Source: Ensifer sp. IC4062 (lineage in GTDB: Bacteria; Pseudomonadota; Alphaproteobacteria; Rhizobiales; Rhizobiaceae). From it: DNA of 64,000 nt. The position numbers were made by a program, and so were the translations under genes. Location: NCBI RefSeq assembly GCF_020193575.1, contig NZ_JADYVD010000009.1:98320-162319 (forward strand), in the 5' to 3' direction. Below the pieces are notes generated by a model that worked only from the letters and a program-made list of their open reading frames with translations, made no database searches and was not told the DNA's origin. Every line of letters starts with the position of its first letter. Positions within the stretch are counted from its first letter, which is position 1. Below are positions 18,913-29,076 of the stretch, one piece after another.

Positions 18913-21900
18913 ATGATATCTGGCCTTGATCCGAAAAAGATCCTTTCAGCTGCACGGGAGGTGACGATCGGCCCGGTGCCGTCCGGCGCCGAGGCACTGA
19001 TCCTTGCCGAGTTGGCGCGCGCGGGGAGCCCCGTCGCTTATATCCTTTCCGACGGTCAGCGGATCGCCGACCTTGAGCAAATCCTCGGCTTCGTGGCCTC
19101 GGACATTCCGGTTCTCACCCTGCCGGGCTGGGATTGCCTGCCCTACGACCGTGTATCCCCGAGTGCAGACACGTCCGCGCGAAGGCTTGCCGCATTGAGC
19201 GCGTTGATAGCACACCGGGCGAAGCCGCATCCGGCGATCGTGCTGGTCACCGTCAACGCGGCCCTTCAGAAAATTTCGCCGCAGGATGTGATCGAGAGCC
19301 TCGCCTTTTCGGCAAGGCCAGGCAACCAAGTTCGCATGGATGATATTGCCGCGAGGCTGGAGCGAAACGGATTCGAGCGGGTGCCGACCGTGCGCGAGGT
19401 CGGCGAGTTCGCCGTCCGAGGCGGCATTCTCGACGTTTATGTGCCAGGCAGCGGCGAACCGCTGCGCCTGGATTTCTTCGGCGACACGCTCGAGACGATC
19501 CGCTCCTTCGATCCGGCGAGCCAGCGCACGACCGGCCAGGTGCGCTCGCTCGATCTCAACCCGATGAGCGAAGTGTCGCTGACGCCCGAAACGATCAGCC
19601 ATTTCCGCAAGCAATATTTGTCGCTCTTCGGGGCCGCGACGCGGGACGACGCGCTCTACCAGGCGGTATCGGAAGGGCGCCGCTACGCCGGCATGGAGCA
19701 TTGGCTGCCGCTTTTTTACGATGGCCTGGAGACGGTCTTCGATTATCTCGATGGTTTCCGCGTCGTCACGGACCATCTGGTGCGCGAAGCGGCGGCGGAG
19801 CGGTCGAAGCTCATCCTCGACTATTATGATGCGCGCCTTGCCTCCGCATCGCCGGGCAAAAGCCAGATCTCCCAAGGCACGCCCTATAAGCCGGTGCCAC
19901 CGGAGTTGCTTTATCTCAGCGCCAAGGGTTTTGGCGCGATGCTCTCTGAACTTAACGCCGTCCGCCTGTCGCCATTTCACGAGCATGAAGGTGAATCGCG
20001 CCAGGTCGTCGCCATCGAGGCGCGACAGGGGCTGCGCTGGGCGAAGGCGGCGGGCGAGATCGAAGGTGACGGCGAACGCGCGAATGTGTTCGATCAAGCC
20101 GTGAAGCACATCGCCGAGAAACGGGCGAGGGGCGCGAAGGTCGTAATTTCGGGGTGGACGGAGGGTTCGCTCGATCGTCTTCTGCAGGTTCTTGCCGAAC
20201 ACGGGCTTGCGAACATTCGTCCCATCAAGGCTTTGTCGGATGTGCGCTCGCTTAAGCCGGGCGAGGCGGCCTCTGCGGTCCTCAGCCTCGAAGCCGGCTT
20301 CGAGGCCGGCGATCTGGTGATTATCGGCGAGCAGGATATTCTCGGCGACAGGATGGTGCGCCGATCGAAGCGCCGCAAACGTGGCGCCGACTTCATCGCG
20401 GAGGTGACCGGCCTAGACGAGGGCAGTTATGTCGTCCATGCCGAACACGGTATCGGCCGTTTCGTCGGCCTGCGCACAATCGAGGCGGCCGGCGCACCGC
20501 ATGACTGTCTCGAGCTTGTCTATGCGGAGGATGCCAAGCTCTTCCTGCCCGTCGAAAACATCGAGCTTCTGTCGCGCTATGGCTCCGAAGGCACCGATGC
20601 GATCCTTGACAAGCTCGGCGGCGTCGCTTGGCAGGCGCGCAAGGCCAAGCTCAAGAAGCGGCTGCTCGATATGGCCGGAGGCCTTATCCGCATCGCTGCC
20701 GAACGACATACCCGCCACGCGCCTGTCCTGGTTGCCCACGACGGGGTCTATGATGAGTTCGCCGCGCGCTTCCCTTACGATGAAACCGAAGATCAGATGA
20801 ATTCGATCGACGCCGTGCGCGACGATCTTGGCAGCGGTCGTCCGATGGATCGCCTGGTTTGCGGCGATGTCGGCTTCGGGAAGACGGAAGTGGCGCTGCG
20901 CGCCGCTTTCATCGCGGCGATGAATGGGGTGCAGGTTGCGGTCGTCGTCCCGACGACGTTGCTTGCCCGGCAGCATTTCAGGACCTTCTCCGAGCGGTTC
21001 CGTGGTTTGCCGGTCCGCATCCAGCAGGCTTCCCGGCTCGTCGGCTCGAAGGAACTGGCGTTGACGAAGAAGGAAGTGGCCGACGGCAAGACCGACATCG
21101 TCGTCGGCACGCACGCGCTGCTCGGCTCCTCGGTCAAGTTTGCCAATCTCGGCCTGTTGATCGTCGACGAGGAGCAACACTTCGGCGTCAAGCACAAGGA
21201 GCGGCTAAAGGAGCTGAAGTCCGACGTGCATGTGCTGACGCTATCGGCAACGCCTATTCCACGTACCCTGCAGCTTGCCTTGACCGGCGTTCGCGAATTG
21301 TCGCTCATTACGACGCCGCCGGCCGACCGCATGGCGGTGCGCACCTTCATTTCGCCTTTCGACGCGCTGGTGATCCGCGAGACGCTGATGCGTGAGCATT
21401 ATCGCGGCGGCCAAAGCTTTTATGTCTGCCCACGCTTGAGCGACCTTTCGGAGATCCACGATTTCCTGAAATCCGACGTTCCAGAACTGAAAGTGGCGGT
21501 GGCACACGGCCAAATGCCCGCAACCGAGCTCGAGGACATCATGAACGCCTTCTACGAAGGGCGTTATGATGTGCTTCTCTCGACGACGATCGTCGAATCG
21601 GGCCTCGATGTGCCGACCGCCAATACCCTGATAGTGCACCGTGCCGACATGTTCGGACTCGCTCAGCTCTACCAGCTTCGCGGACGTGTGGGGCGGTCAA
21701 AGGTTCGCGCCTTCGCGCTCTTCACGTTACCGGTCAACAAGACTTTGACAGGGCCGGCAGAGCGCCGCCTGAAAGTGCTGCAATCGCTCGACACGCTGGG
21801 TGCCGGCTTCCAGCTCGCCAGCCACGATCTCGATATCCGCGGCGCCGGTAACCTGCTTGGCGAGGAACAGTCCGGCCACATCAAGGAAGTCGGCTTCGAG

Positions 21901-22422
21901 CTTTACCAGCAGATGTTGGAAGAGGCCGTCGCCGAGCTCAAGGGCGAGGAGGAGATCCACGACACCGGCTGGTCGCCGCAGATCTCGGTCGGGACCCCGG
22001 TCATGATACCGGAAGACTATGTGCCGGACCTGAACTTGAGACTCGGGCTCTACCGTCGTCTGGGCGAATTGACGGACCTGAAGGAGATCGATGGTTTCGG
22101 CGCGGAGTTGATCGATCGCTTCGGGCCGCTGCCGACCGAAGTTCAGCACCTTTTGAAGATCGTCTACATCAAGTCGCTGTGCCGCACGGCAAACGTCGAA
22201 AAACTCGATGCAGGGCCGAAAGGAGTGGTTGTTCAGTTCCGCAACAAGGAGTTTCCGAACCCCGCGGCTCTCGTCGGTTACATCGCCAAGCAGGGAACGC
22301 TGGCGAAAATCCGCCCGGACCAGAGCATTTACTTCCAACGCGAACTGGCGACGCCGGACAAGAGGCTTTCCGGCGCCGCCATGGTGATGACGCAGCTTGC
22401 TGGCCTTGCAAAGCCTGCCTGA
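18913..22422 (+). CDS. mfd: Transcription-repair coupling factor Mfd
   Basis: 1169-residue ATP-dependent translocase that removes RNA polymerase stalled at DNA lesions and recruits UvrA. In order: UvrB-like N-terminal domains (about 1-460), the RNA polymerase interaction domain (about 490-570, SYVVHAEHGIGRFVGL), helicase core with Walker A GDVGFGKTEVALRAAF (about 655) and DEEQHFGV motif, RecG-like TRG segment (ATPIPRTLQLALTG, RGAGNLLGEEQSGHIKEVG), and a C-terminal UvrA-binding domain D7. Complete, with no lesions seen. Confidence 0.98.
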   Translation: MISGLDPKKILSAAREVTIGPVPSGAEALILAELARAGSPVAYILSDGQRIADLEQILGFVASDIPVLTLPGWDCLPYDRVSPSADTSARRLAALSALIAHRAKPHPAIVLVTVNAALQKISPQDVIESLAFSARPGNQVRMDDIAARLERNGFERVPTVREVGEFAVRGGILDVYVPGSGEPLRLDFFGDTLETIRSFDPASQRTTGQVRSLDLNPMSEVSLTPETISHFRKQYLSLFGAATRDDALYQAVSEGRRYAGMEHWLPLFYDGLETVFDYLDGFRVVTDHLVREAAAERSKLILDYYDARLASASPGKSQISQGTPYKPVPPELLYLSAKGFGAMLSELNAVRLSPFHEHEGESRQVVAIEARQGLRWAKAAGEIEGDGERANVFDQAVKHIAEKRARGAKVVISGWTEGSLDRLLQVLAEHGLANIRPIKALSDVRSLKPGEAASAVLSLEAGFEAGDLVIIGEQDILGDRMVRRSKRRKRGADFIAEVTGLDEGSYVVHAEHGIGRFVGLRTIEAAGAPHDCLELVYAEDAKLFLPVENIELLSRYGSEGTDAILDKLGGVAWQARKAKLKKRLLDMAGGLIRIAAERHTRHAPVLVAHDGVYDEFAARFPYDETEDQMNSIDAVRDDLGSGRPMDRLVCGDVGFGKTEVALRAAFIAAMNGVQVAVVVPTTLLARQHFRTFSERFRGLPVRIQQASRLVGSKELALTKKEVADGKTDIVVGTHALLGSSVKFANLGLLIVDEEQHFGVKHKERLKELKSDVHVLTLSATPIPRTLQLALTGVRELSLITTPPADRMAVRTFISPFDALVIRETLMREHYRGGQSFYVCPRLSDLSEIHDFLKSDVPELKVAVAHGQMPATELEDIMNAFYEGRYDVLLSTTIVESGLDVPTANTLIVHRADMFGLAQLYQLRGRVGRSKVRAFALFTLPVNKTLTGPAERRLKVLQSLDTLGAGFQLASHDLDIRGAGNLLGEEQSGHIKEVGFELYQQMLEEAVAELKGEEEIHDTGWSPQISVGTPVMIPEDYVPDLNLRLGLYRRLGELTDLKEIDGFGAELIDRFGPLPTEVQHLLKIVYIKSLCRTANVEKLDAGPKGVVVQFRNKEFPNPAALVGYIAKQGTLAKIRPDQSIYFQRELATPDKRLSGAAMVMTQLAGLAKPA

Positions 22423-22431
22423 AAGCGAAGG

Positions 22432-22456
22432 TGCCGCCGCGGCTTGCGCGGCGGCA
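22432..22456 (+). terminator. GC-rich hairpin after mfd
   Basis: Ten-base perfect stem TGCCGCCGCG / CGCGGCGGCA with a five-base loop, starting 10 bases after the mfd stop. There is no T tract, so it may act as an RNA-stabilising or weak terminator hairpin. Confidence 0.5.
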
Positions 22457-22531
22457 TCGCGATCTCACTAATGCATGTCGCCCAGAAGTGTGCAGCGGTT
22501 TTGGGACAACGACATGCGTAAAAACAAGGAC

Positions 22532-22575
22532 CTAAAGCGCGTCGCATGAGTCCGATTGAACGCGACGCGCTTTAG
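22532..22575. repeat. Palindromic repeat overlapping the frnE stop codon
   Basis: A perfect 14-base inverted repeat, CTAAAGCGCGTCGC at 22532-22545 and GCGACGCGCTTTAG at 22562-22575. Its right arm includes the TAA stop of the oxidoreductase gene (22572-22574). It looks like a dispersed intergenic palindrome of rhizobia and may double as a terminator for the convergent genes mfd and frnE. Confidence 0.65.
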
Positions 22576-23237
22576 TGCGTGGGGCCGCTGGCTTTCATCT
22601 GCGCGATCTCGCGCAATGCATTCGTCAGCACATCGACCGATTGGGCGCCCATCACTGCATATTGCTGGTCAATGATGAAGCAAGGGACGCCACTGACGCC
22701 CATCTCACGGGCAACGTCGATCTCCTGTTTCACCGAATCCTTGTCCGCGTCGGAGGTTAGAAGGGCCGCGATGACCGGAACGTCGAGGCCTGCTTGCTCG
22801 GCAATCTCCAGAAGCACTGCGTGATCGCCGACATTTCGACCTTCCTCGAAATTGGCCTTGAACAGCAAGCGGACGACCTCCGCCTGGGTTTCCTCGCCAT
22901 TGGTTGCTGCCCAGCGGATCAGCCGATGGGCATCGAGCGTGTTGGGGCTGATCTTCACTGCCTCGAAGTTGAAATCGATGCCATCTTCTCGGCCAAGCCC
23001 TTCGAGCGTCTTGTGGGCCCTATCGACAGCGTCCTGGCCGCCGAGTTTTGCGGCAAGGTGACGCTTGTGGTCAACACCTTCTGCCGGCAGGTCCGGGTTG
23101 AGCTGATAGGGGCGCCATTGGATCGTCACATGCACGACGCCGGCGACATTGGCAACGGCTTGATCGAGGCGCCTCTTTCCGAGGTAACACCACGGACAAA
23201 CAACATCCGAGACGATATCGATTTTGACGGTTTCCAT
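22572..23237 (-). CDS. DsbA-family oxidoreductase, FrnE-like
   Basis: 221-residue thioredoxin-fold protein without a signal peptide, so probably cytosolic. The redox motif CPWC is at residues 14-17 (SDVVCPWCYLGK), with a helical insertion and a C-terminal cis-proline loop near GVSGVPCFIID. This is the FrnE/HCCA-isomerase-like branch of the DsbA family (polyketide or dithiol-disulfide isomerase in annotations). It may act in disulfide handling or stress response; the substrate is unknown. It runs toward mfd and shares its stop codon with an inverted repeat. Confidence 0.88.
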   Translation of the reverse strand: METVKIDIVSDVVCPWCYLGKRRLDQAVANVAGVVHVTIQWRPYQLNPDLPAEGVDHKRHLAAKLGGQDAVDRAHKTLEGLGREDGIDFNFEAVKISPNTLDAHRLIRWAATNGEETQAEVVRLLFKANFEEGRNVGDHAVLLEIAEQAGLDVPVIAALLTSDADKDSVKQEIDVAREMGVSGVPCFIIDQQYAVMGAQSVDVLTNALREIAQMKASGPTH

Positions 23238-23318
23238 CGCACCAGCCTTTCTTGGTTCCTAAACCTGCGAGATAGGCCGGTACGGCGACAGTTTCAATGC
23301 GTTACCAAATGGGAACCT

Positions 23319-23424
23319 ACTGCATGTTTCCTTAAATCAAAGCCGATTTGAGGACAAAAAACATGTAGCAATTCAAAGTACTATAGCGACCGTTCTGCGT
23401 CTGAAGAGGCGCACGGCGTTGTAG
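23319..23424 (+). repeat. RIME-like palindromic repeat abutting a stop codon
   Basis: CTGCATGTTTCCTTAAATC with a partly complementary second arm, then ATTCAAAGTACTATAGCGAC, a CTGCGTCTGAAGAGGCGCA hairpin and GGCGTTGTAG. This matches the consensus shared with the copies at 61551 and 59678. The right end touches the TAA stop of the leftward binding-protein gene at 23425. Confidence 0.75.
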
Positions 23425-25245
23425 TTACTGCGCGCGCTCGTCCCACCAGGTCGGCAGTTGATAGCCGTAAAGCGGAACCGTCGCCGGGCGCCCGATATGC
23501 TTCCATCGCGCGATCCATTGGGCATCGAGATGGTAGAGGGGCACTACATAGGCATTTGATACTAGCAGCCGGTCGTGGGAGCGGACTGCGGCTGTGAAAT
23601 CTTCGGTCGTCCGCGCCTGCAGGATATTGCTGATGAGCTTGTCGACATCCTTGTCGGCGACGCCGGCAAAGTTCTCGCTTCCCTGCCTGTCCCGCGATTG
23701 TGATCCCCAACGCCCGACCTGTTCGACGCCCGGAGAGAGCGAGGACGGGAATGACTTGATGATCACATCGTAGTCGAAAGACTGGCTGCGCTGCTGGTAC
23801 TGGGAATCGTCGACCGTGCGCACGGTTGCCACGATTCCAAGCGGTGCGAGGAACCGCGCGTAGGCGAGGGCGATCTTTTCCTGTCCGGCGTTCTGGCTCA
23901 TGATTTCGAAGGCAAGCGGCGTGCCCTTGGCGTCGACCATCTTGCCATCCTTGATGGCGTAGCCGGCTTCGCGAAGCAGCGTCACCGCCTCCCGCAGCAC
24001 ATTGCGGTCACGACCGGACCCATCGGTGACGGGGAGGCGATAGGTCCCGTCGAGAATGGTCGGATTGATCCTCTCCCTGACGTCGCCCATGAGTCCAAGC
24101 TCACGGTCGTCCGCGGCGGCGCCGAGGAATGAAAGCGACGAGTTCTGCCAGTAACTCTGCGTTCGCGTGTAGGCACTGTCGAAAAGGTTCTTGTTCACCC
24201 ATTCGAAGTCGAAAACGAGCGCGAGGCCCTGGCGCAGCTTGATGTTGTCGAACATCGGCCTGCGCGTGTTGAAGACGAAGCCGAGCATGCCGGAGGGGGT
24301 TCTCGGCGTGAAGGTGTCCTTGATCACATCGCCGGAGCGCACCGCCGGAAAATCATAGCCGCGTGCCCATTTGGTCGCGCTGCCTTCCGGATAGACATCA
24401 ACCTCGCCCTTCTTGAACGCCTCGAAGAGGGAGTTCTCCTGCAGGAAATACTCGACGGAGATCTCGTCGTAATTGTCGAAGCCGATCTTGGAGGGCAGGT
24501 CCTTGGCCCAGTAGTCGGGATTCCGGCGGTAGACGATGCGTTCGCCTGGCCTGACGTCGGCAACGCGGTAGGGGCCGGAGCCGAGCGGCGGCTCGAGCGT
24601 GGTCCTGTCGAACGTGTCGACGTTGATCGCATGTCTCGGCAATACGGGTGAAAGCGCGAGCAGCAGCGGGAATTCTCGGTCGACATCGTCGTTGAAGGTA
24701 AAGCGGACACTGCGGTCGCCGACCTTCTCCATCTTGGAGACTTTGGACAGGCGGTTACTGAAGGGCGCACGCCCCTTGTCACGCATCAACTCGAAGGTGA
24801 ACATCACGTCTTCGGGCGTCACCGGCTGGCCGTCGGCCCAGCGCGCCTTGGGGTTCAGGTTGAATTGGATGAAGGTGCGGTCGTCGTCCCACTCGACGGT
24901 TTCGGCGAGCAGTCCGTACATTGTGAACGGCTCGTCCTGGGAGCGCTGCATCAGCGATTCATAGACGAGGTTGCCGAAAGCCGGGTCCCACATCCCTCGC
25001 GCGGTTGTCCGCATGCTCTTCAGGATGAAGGGATTGAGACTGTCGAACGTGCCGACGACGCCATAGGAAATCTTTCCGCCCTTCTTCACGTTGGGATTGA
25101 CGTAGGGGAAGTTCTTGAAGTCAGCGGGCAGGGCGGGATCGCCGTGCATGGAAATGGCGTGCACCGGCGCGGCCAGGGCTTCATTGCCGAATGTGCTGGC
25201 GGCCACAAGCATGGCAAGGCCGGAAAGAACTGCGCGCAACTTCAC
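23425..25245 (-). CDS. Extracellular solute-binding protein family 5, YejA-like peptide receptor
   Basis: 606-residue periplasmic binding protein of the DppA/OppA type. A signal peptide (MKLRAVLSGLAMLVAASTFGNEALA) precedes the SBP_bac_5 domain; PYVNPNVKKGGKISYG, FDSLNPFILK and RMTTARGMWDPAFGNLVYESLM-like text place it in the YejA branch (microcin C/oligopeptide uptake). No permease or ATPase gene is adjacent, so it is either an orphan receptor or works with a transporter encoded elsewhere. Upstream lies a 405-base divergent region shared with the IalB gene. A RIME-like repeat begins directly after its stop. Confidence 0.88.
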   Translation of the reverse strand: MKLRAVLSGLAMLVAASTFGNEALAAPVHAISMHGDPALPADFKNFPYVNPNVKKGGKISYGVVGTFDSLNPFILKSMRTTARGMWDPAFGNLVYESLMQRSQDEPFTMYGLLAETVEWDDDRTFIQFNLNPKARWADGQPVTPEDVMFTFELMRDKGRAPFSNRLSKVSKMEKVGDRSVRFTFNDDVDREFPLLLALSPVLPRHAINVDTFDRTTLEPPLGSGPYRVADVRPGERIVYRRNPDYWAKDLPSKIGFDNYDEISVEYFLQENSLFEAFKKGEVDVYPEGSATKWARGYDFPAVRSGDVIKDTFTPRTPSGMLGFVFNTRRPMFDNIKLRQGLALVFDFEWVNKNLFDSAYTRTQSYWQNSSLSFLGAAADDRELGLMGDVRERINPTILDGTYRLPVTDGSGRDRNVLREAVTLLREAGYAIKDGKMVDAKGTPLAFEIMSQNAGQEKIALAYARFLAPLGIVATVRTVDDSQYQQRSQSFDYDVIIKSFPSSLSPGVEQVGRWGSQSRDRQGSENFAGVADKDVDKLISNILQARTTEDFTAAVRSHDRLLVSNAYVVPLYHLDAQWIARWKHIGRPATVPLYGYQLPTWWDERAQ

Positions 25246-25650
25246 CTCCCGAGGGATATCTACAGGCCGATTCCCGTCAGGTTACCAATGCGTGCTGACA
25301 TTTCCAACCTTCGCGGGAGCGGGATCAGGAAAAGTGTGACGCGGTCTCTGTCGGTCGCGCCCTGACTTTGATGCAGATTCCGTTCGGGGCGACCTTCGTG
25401 ATGGCGAAGCACCGGCTGAGCGATTCTTGCTGCGCCGGACTGCAACGATCGAAAGACCCGGGATTTCCGCCGTCGGCGGTTGCAAAAAATGCAACGAAAC
25501 ACTGGATAAACGCCGCGAGCCAATGTAACAGGTGTTTCCGGAAACGGGGCCATTCAAAAGCCTCATTTGGCCAACAGGACAACGGCGGCTGACGATACTC
25601 ACCATCGGAACAGTTTGTTCCCGAACCGGATTTCAGGAGACGGAATCACA
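25246..25650. other. Divergent intergenic region, 405 bases
   Basis: Lies between the leftward peptide-binding protein gene and the rightward IalB gene and presumably holds both promoters. No credible gene or RNA is seen; short open frames here lack ribosome sites and family resemblance. Confidence 0.55.
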
Positions 25651-26274
25651 ATGAACTTCAAGTCGAACTTCACCAATCGCGCGGCAATGGCAGCGCTGGC
25701 GCTTTCTGTTGCAGCCGCCGGTGCGCCAAGTGCTGCTTTTGCGCAGGCAGGCAAGCCGCCGCAGGGTTGGTTCAAGGTTTGCACCAAGCAGGAAGACAAT
25801 GACGTCTGCATCGTTCAGAACCTGCTCACCGCCAACAATGGTCAGCTCATCACTGCTGTCGGTCTCATCACCGTCTCCGGCAAGATCAACCGCAAGGTTC
25901 TGCAGGTTTCCGTACCTTCTGCTCGGATGATTCCGCCGGGTGTTCAGATGCAGATCGATGGTGCCAAGGGCGTTAAGCTCGACTATGCGATCTGCATGCC
26001 CGACAAGTGCGTTGCCGAAGCCCCGCTTTCCGATGCGCTGATTGCCAACCTGAAGAAGGGCAACGAAGTCGTCTTTACGTCGGTCAACTTCCAGCGCGCC
26101 CCGAACCCGATCAAGATGACGCTGGAAGGTTTCACCGGCGTGTTTGACGGCGAGCCGATCGAACAGTCGCAGTTGGAAGAGCGCCAGCGCCTGCTGCAGG
26201 AAGAAATGCAGAAGAAAGCGGAAGATGCCCGCAAGAAGCTGGAAGAGGCCCAGAAGGCCGCTAAGCAGCAATAA
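25651..26274 (+). CDS. Invasion-associated locus B (IalB) family protein
   Basis: Secreted or periplasmic protein of 207 residues. A signal peptide ends near AAFAQ (residue about 31). The IalB domain follows, with WFKVCTKQEDNDVCIVQN, two conserved cysteine pairs (Cys in KVC..DVC and ICMPDKC) and a beta-rich body. The last 40 residues are a charged helix rich in Glu, Lys and Gln, likely coiled coil. IalB is known from Bartonella erythrocyte invasion, but homologues are common in free-living and symbiotic rhizobia, where the role is unclear. The ATG at 25651 follows CAGGAGACGG; upstream in-frame starts would precede the signal peptide. Confidence 0.9.
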   Translation: MNFKSNFTNRAAMAALALSVAAAGAPSAAFAQAGKPPQGWFKVCTKQEDNDVCIVQNLLTANNGQLITAVGLITVSGKINRKVLQVSVPSARMIPPGVQMQIDGAKGVKLDYAICMPDKCVAEAPLSDALIANLKKGNEVVFTSVNFQRAPNPIKMTLEGFTGVFDGEPIEQSQLEERQRLLQEEMQKKAEDARKKLEEAQKAAKQQ

Positions 26275-26300
26275 GCGCGCTCGTTTCCTGGATCAAAGGA

Positions 26301-26326
26301 CGCCCGGTATTTGCCGGGCGTTTTTT
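26301..26326 (+). terminator. Rho-independent terminator of the IalB gene
   Basis: Stem CGCCCGG / CCGGGCG with a six-base loop followed directly by TTTTTT at 26321-26326, about 27 bases after the stop codon. Confidence 0.9.
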
Positions 26327-26405
26327 GTTGGGTGACCCGCGCAACAAGACGCTCCGGGACCGAAGTGCCGGAGCGTCTGAGTTGGCGATCGAGGGAACGC
26401 CCCCT

Positions 26406-26735
26406 TTAGTGCCGATAGCTTGCCTTCGGCTTGTAGTGCCCGACGGCGTCCTTCTTGAACAAGGCACTCACCTGCGGGTGGCGGATCGGCCTATCACTCT
26501 CATCGGAAACGAGGTTCTGTTCGGAAACATATGCGACATACTCGGTGTCGTCGTTTTCGGCGAAGAGATGATAGAAGGGCTGGTCCTTGCTTGGCCGAAT
26601 TTCCGGCGGGATGGCATTCCACCATTCCTCGGTGTTGGCATATTCCGGATCGACGTCGAAGATGACGCCGCGGAACGGGAAGACCCGGTGGCGAACCACC
26701 TGTCCGATCTCAAATTTCGCGTTTCTTTGTTTCAT
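26406..26735 (-). CDS. hspQ: Heat shock protein HspQ (YccV-like)
   Basis: 109-residue cytosolic protein of the HspQ/YccV family (hemimethylated-DNA-binding fold). Family text is clear: KFEIGQVVRHRVFPFRGVIFDVDPEYANTEEWW is the core and PFYHLFAENDDTEYVAYVSEQNL follows. In enterobacteria HspQ promotes degradation of mutant DnaA and modulates Lon protease; the rhizobial role is inferred. The start at 26735 (MKQRNAKF) is chosen over a longer frame that has no family similarity. Confidence 0.92.
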   Translation of the reverse strand: MKQRNAKFEIGQVVRHRVFPFRGVIFDVDPEYANTEEWWNAIPPEIRPSKDQPFYHLFAENDDTEYVAYVSEQNLVSDESDRPIRHPQVSALFKKDAVGHYKPKASYRH

Positions 26736-26827
26736 GACGCAACACATCCTTTCAGACAGTAATCTGGGTTGCCGCGTGCCGAACATCAATAGGTCTGCGG
26801 TGAACCGTTCTTCGGGCATTGCTCATG

Positions 26828-26856
26828 AAAACGGCGGGCTTCGAACGAGGCCCGCC
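26828..26856 (-). terminator. Terminator downstream of glnA
   Basis: Seven-base stem GGCGGGC / GCCCGCC (26833-26839 and 26850-26856). Read on the minus strand it is followed by GTTTTC, as expected 54 bases after the glnA stop. Confidence 0.7.
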
Positions 26857-26909
26857 TTCTTCCATTGTCGTAAGCGGACCGGATATGTTTGCCGACCGCT
26901 CCATTTTCT

Positions 26910-28319
26910 TTAGACCGAGTAGTACATGTCGTATTCGACCGGATGCGGCGTCATTTCGAAGCGCATGACCTCCTGCATCTTCAATTCGATGAAAGAATCG
27001 ATCTGATCGTCGTCGAAGACGCCGCCGGCCGTCAGGAACTTGCGATCCTTGTCGAGGCTTTCAAGCGCTTCGCGCAGGCTGCCGCAAACGGTCGGGATTT
27101 TCTTCAGTTCCTTCGGCGGCAGGTCGTAGAGGTCCTTGTCCATCGCCTTGCCCGGATGAAGCTTGTTCTTGATGCCGTCGAGGCCGGCCATCAGCATGGC
27201 TGCGAATGCGAGGTAGGGGTTCGCGCTCGGGTCGGGGAAGCGGACTTCGACGCGCTTTGCCTTCGGGTTGCTGCCAAACGGAATGCGGCAGGAGGCCGAG
27301 CGGTTGCGGGCCGAATAGGCGAGCAGAACCGGCGCCTCATAGCCCGGAACGAGACGCTTGTAGGAGTTCGTCGAGGGGTTGGTGAAGGCGTTGAGGGCCT
27401 TGGCGTGCTTGATGATGCCACCGATGAAATAGAGGCAGGTTTCCGAAAGGCCGGCATATTCGTCGCCGGCGAAGGTCGGCTTACCGTCCTTCCAGATCGA
27501 CAGGTGCACATGCATGCCGGAACCGTTGTCGCCGAAGACCGGCTTCGGCATGAAGGTTGCGGTCTTGCCGTAGGCGTTGGCAACCTGGTGCACGACGTAT
27601 TTGTAGATCTGCATCTTGTCGGCGTTGCGAACGAGCGCATCGAACTTGACGCCAAGCTCGTGCTGGGCAGCGGCCACTTCGTGGTGATGCTTTTCAACCG
27701 TGACGCCCATTTCGGCAAGCACGGTCAGCATTTCGGAGCGCATGTCCTGGCTGCTGTCGACCGGCGGGACCGGGAAGTAGCCACCCTTGATGCGCGGGCG
27801 GTGACCGAGGTTGCCGGTCTCGTAATCTGTATCGTCGTTGGACGGCAGTTCGGTGGAATCAAGCCTGAAGCCGGTGTTGTACGGGTCGGCCTTGTACTTC
27901 ACGTCGTCGAACACGAAGAATTCCGCTTCCGGACCAACGAAGACCGTGTCGCCGATGCCGGAGGCCTTGAGATAGGCTTCTGCCTTCTTCGCTGTGCCGC
28001 GCGGATCGCGATTGTAGGCCTCGCCCGAAACCGGATCGAGAATGTCGCAGAGGATGACCATGGTCGACTGAGCGAAGAACGGGTCCATGTGAGCCGTTTC
28101 CGGGTCGGGCATCAACACCATGTCCGACTCGTTGATAGCCTTCCAGCCGGAAATCGAGGAGCCGTCGAACATGACGCCATCGGCGAACATGTCTTCGTCG
28201 ACGCAGACGACATCCATCGTCACGTGCTGCAGCTTGCCCTTCGGGTCGGTAAAGCGCAGGTCGACGAACTTGACGTCGTTGTCCTTGATTTGCTTCAGAA
28301 CTTCACTCGCAGTCGTCAT
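26910..28319 (-). CDS. glnA: Glutamine synthetase type I
   Basis: 469-residue GSI-beta subunit that makes glutamine from glutamate, ammonia and ATP; the active enzyme is a dodecamer. Markers are [10 protein letters not shown] near residue 50, the metal ligands in [11 protein letters not shown] and [14 protein letters not shown], and the adenylylation loop DLYDLPPKE (Tyr near residue 397), so control by GlnE is expected. The C-terminus EYDMYYSV is typical. It follows glnB by 86 bases in the conserved alphaproteobacterial glnBA operon; a sigma-54 promoter and NtrC site lie upstream of glnB. Confidence 0.98.
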   Translation of the reverse strand: MTTASEVLKQIKDNDVKFVDLRFTDPKGKLQHVTMDVVCVDEDMFADGVMFDGSSISGWKAINESDMVLMPDPETAHMDPFFAQSTMVILCDILDPVSGEAYNRDPRGTAKKAEAYLKASGIGDTVFVGPEAEFFVFDDVKYKADPYNTGFRLDSTELPSNDDTDYETGNLGHRPRIKGGYFPVPPVDSSQDMRSEMLTVLAEMGVTVEKHHHEVAAAQHELGVKFDALVRNADKMQIYKYVVHQVANAYGKTATFMPKPVFGDNGSGMHVHLSIWKDGKPTFAGDEYAGLSETCLYFIGGIIKHAKALNAFTNPSTNSYKRLVPGYEAPVLLAYSARNRSASCRIPFGSNPKAKRVEVRFPDPSANPYLAFAAMLMAGLDGIKNKLHPGKAMDKDLYDLPPKELKKIPTVCGSLREALESLDKDRKFLTAGGVFDDDQIDSFIELKMQEVMRFEMTPHPVEYDMYYSV

Positions 28320-28405
28320 TTTTTGTAAGTCCCTGTTTTGAGATGACGAGGTTTGAAAAATCGGGGCCGGACGGCCCCCAAGGATTTGATGGCGAGACTA
28401 CGTGC

Positions 28406-28998
<593 letters not shown>

Positions 28999-29076
28999 AA
29001 ATGCATAAAAAATGCTCATTTTGTTTAATGGCGGATCTGCTTGCCTTGAGGCCTGCTGCGCGGTTAGATCTGGTTC

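Noticed and set aside
26889..28328. Long plus-strand open frame opposite glnA
   Set aside because: It is the mirror of a highly conserved gene with strong codon bias; its text has no family resemblance and the opposite strand explains it fully.
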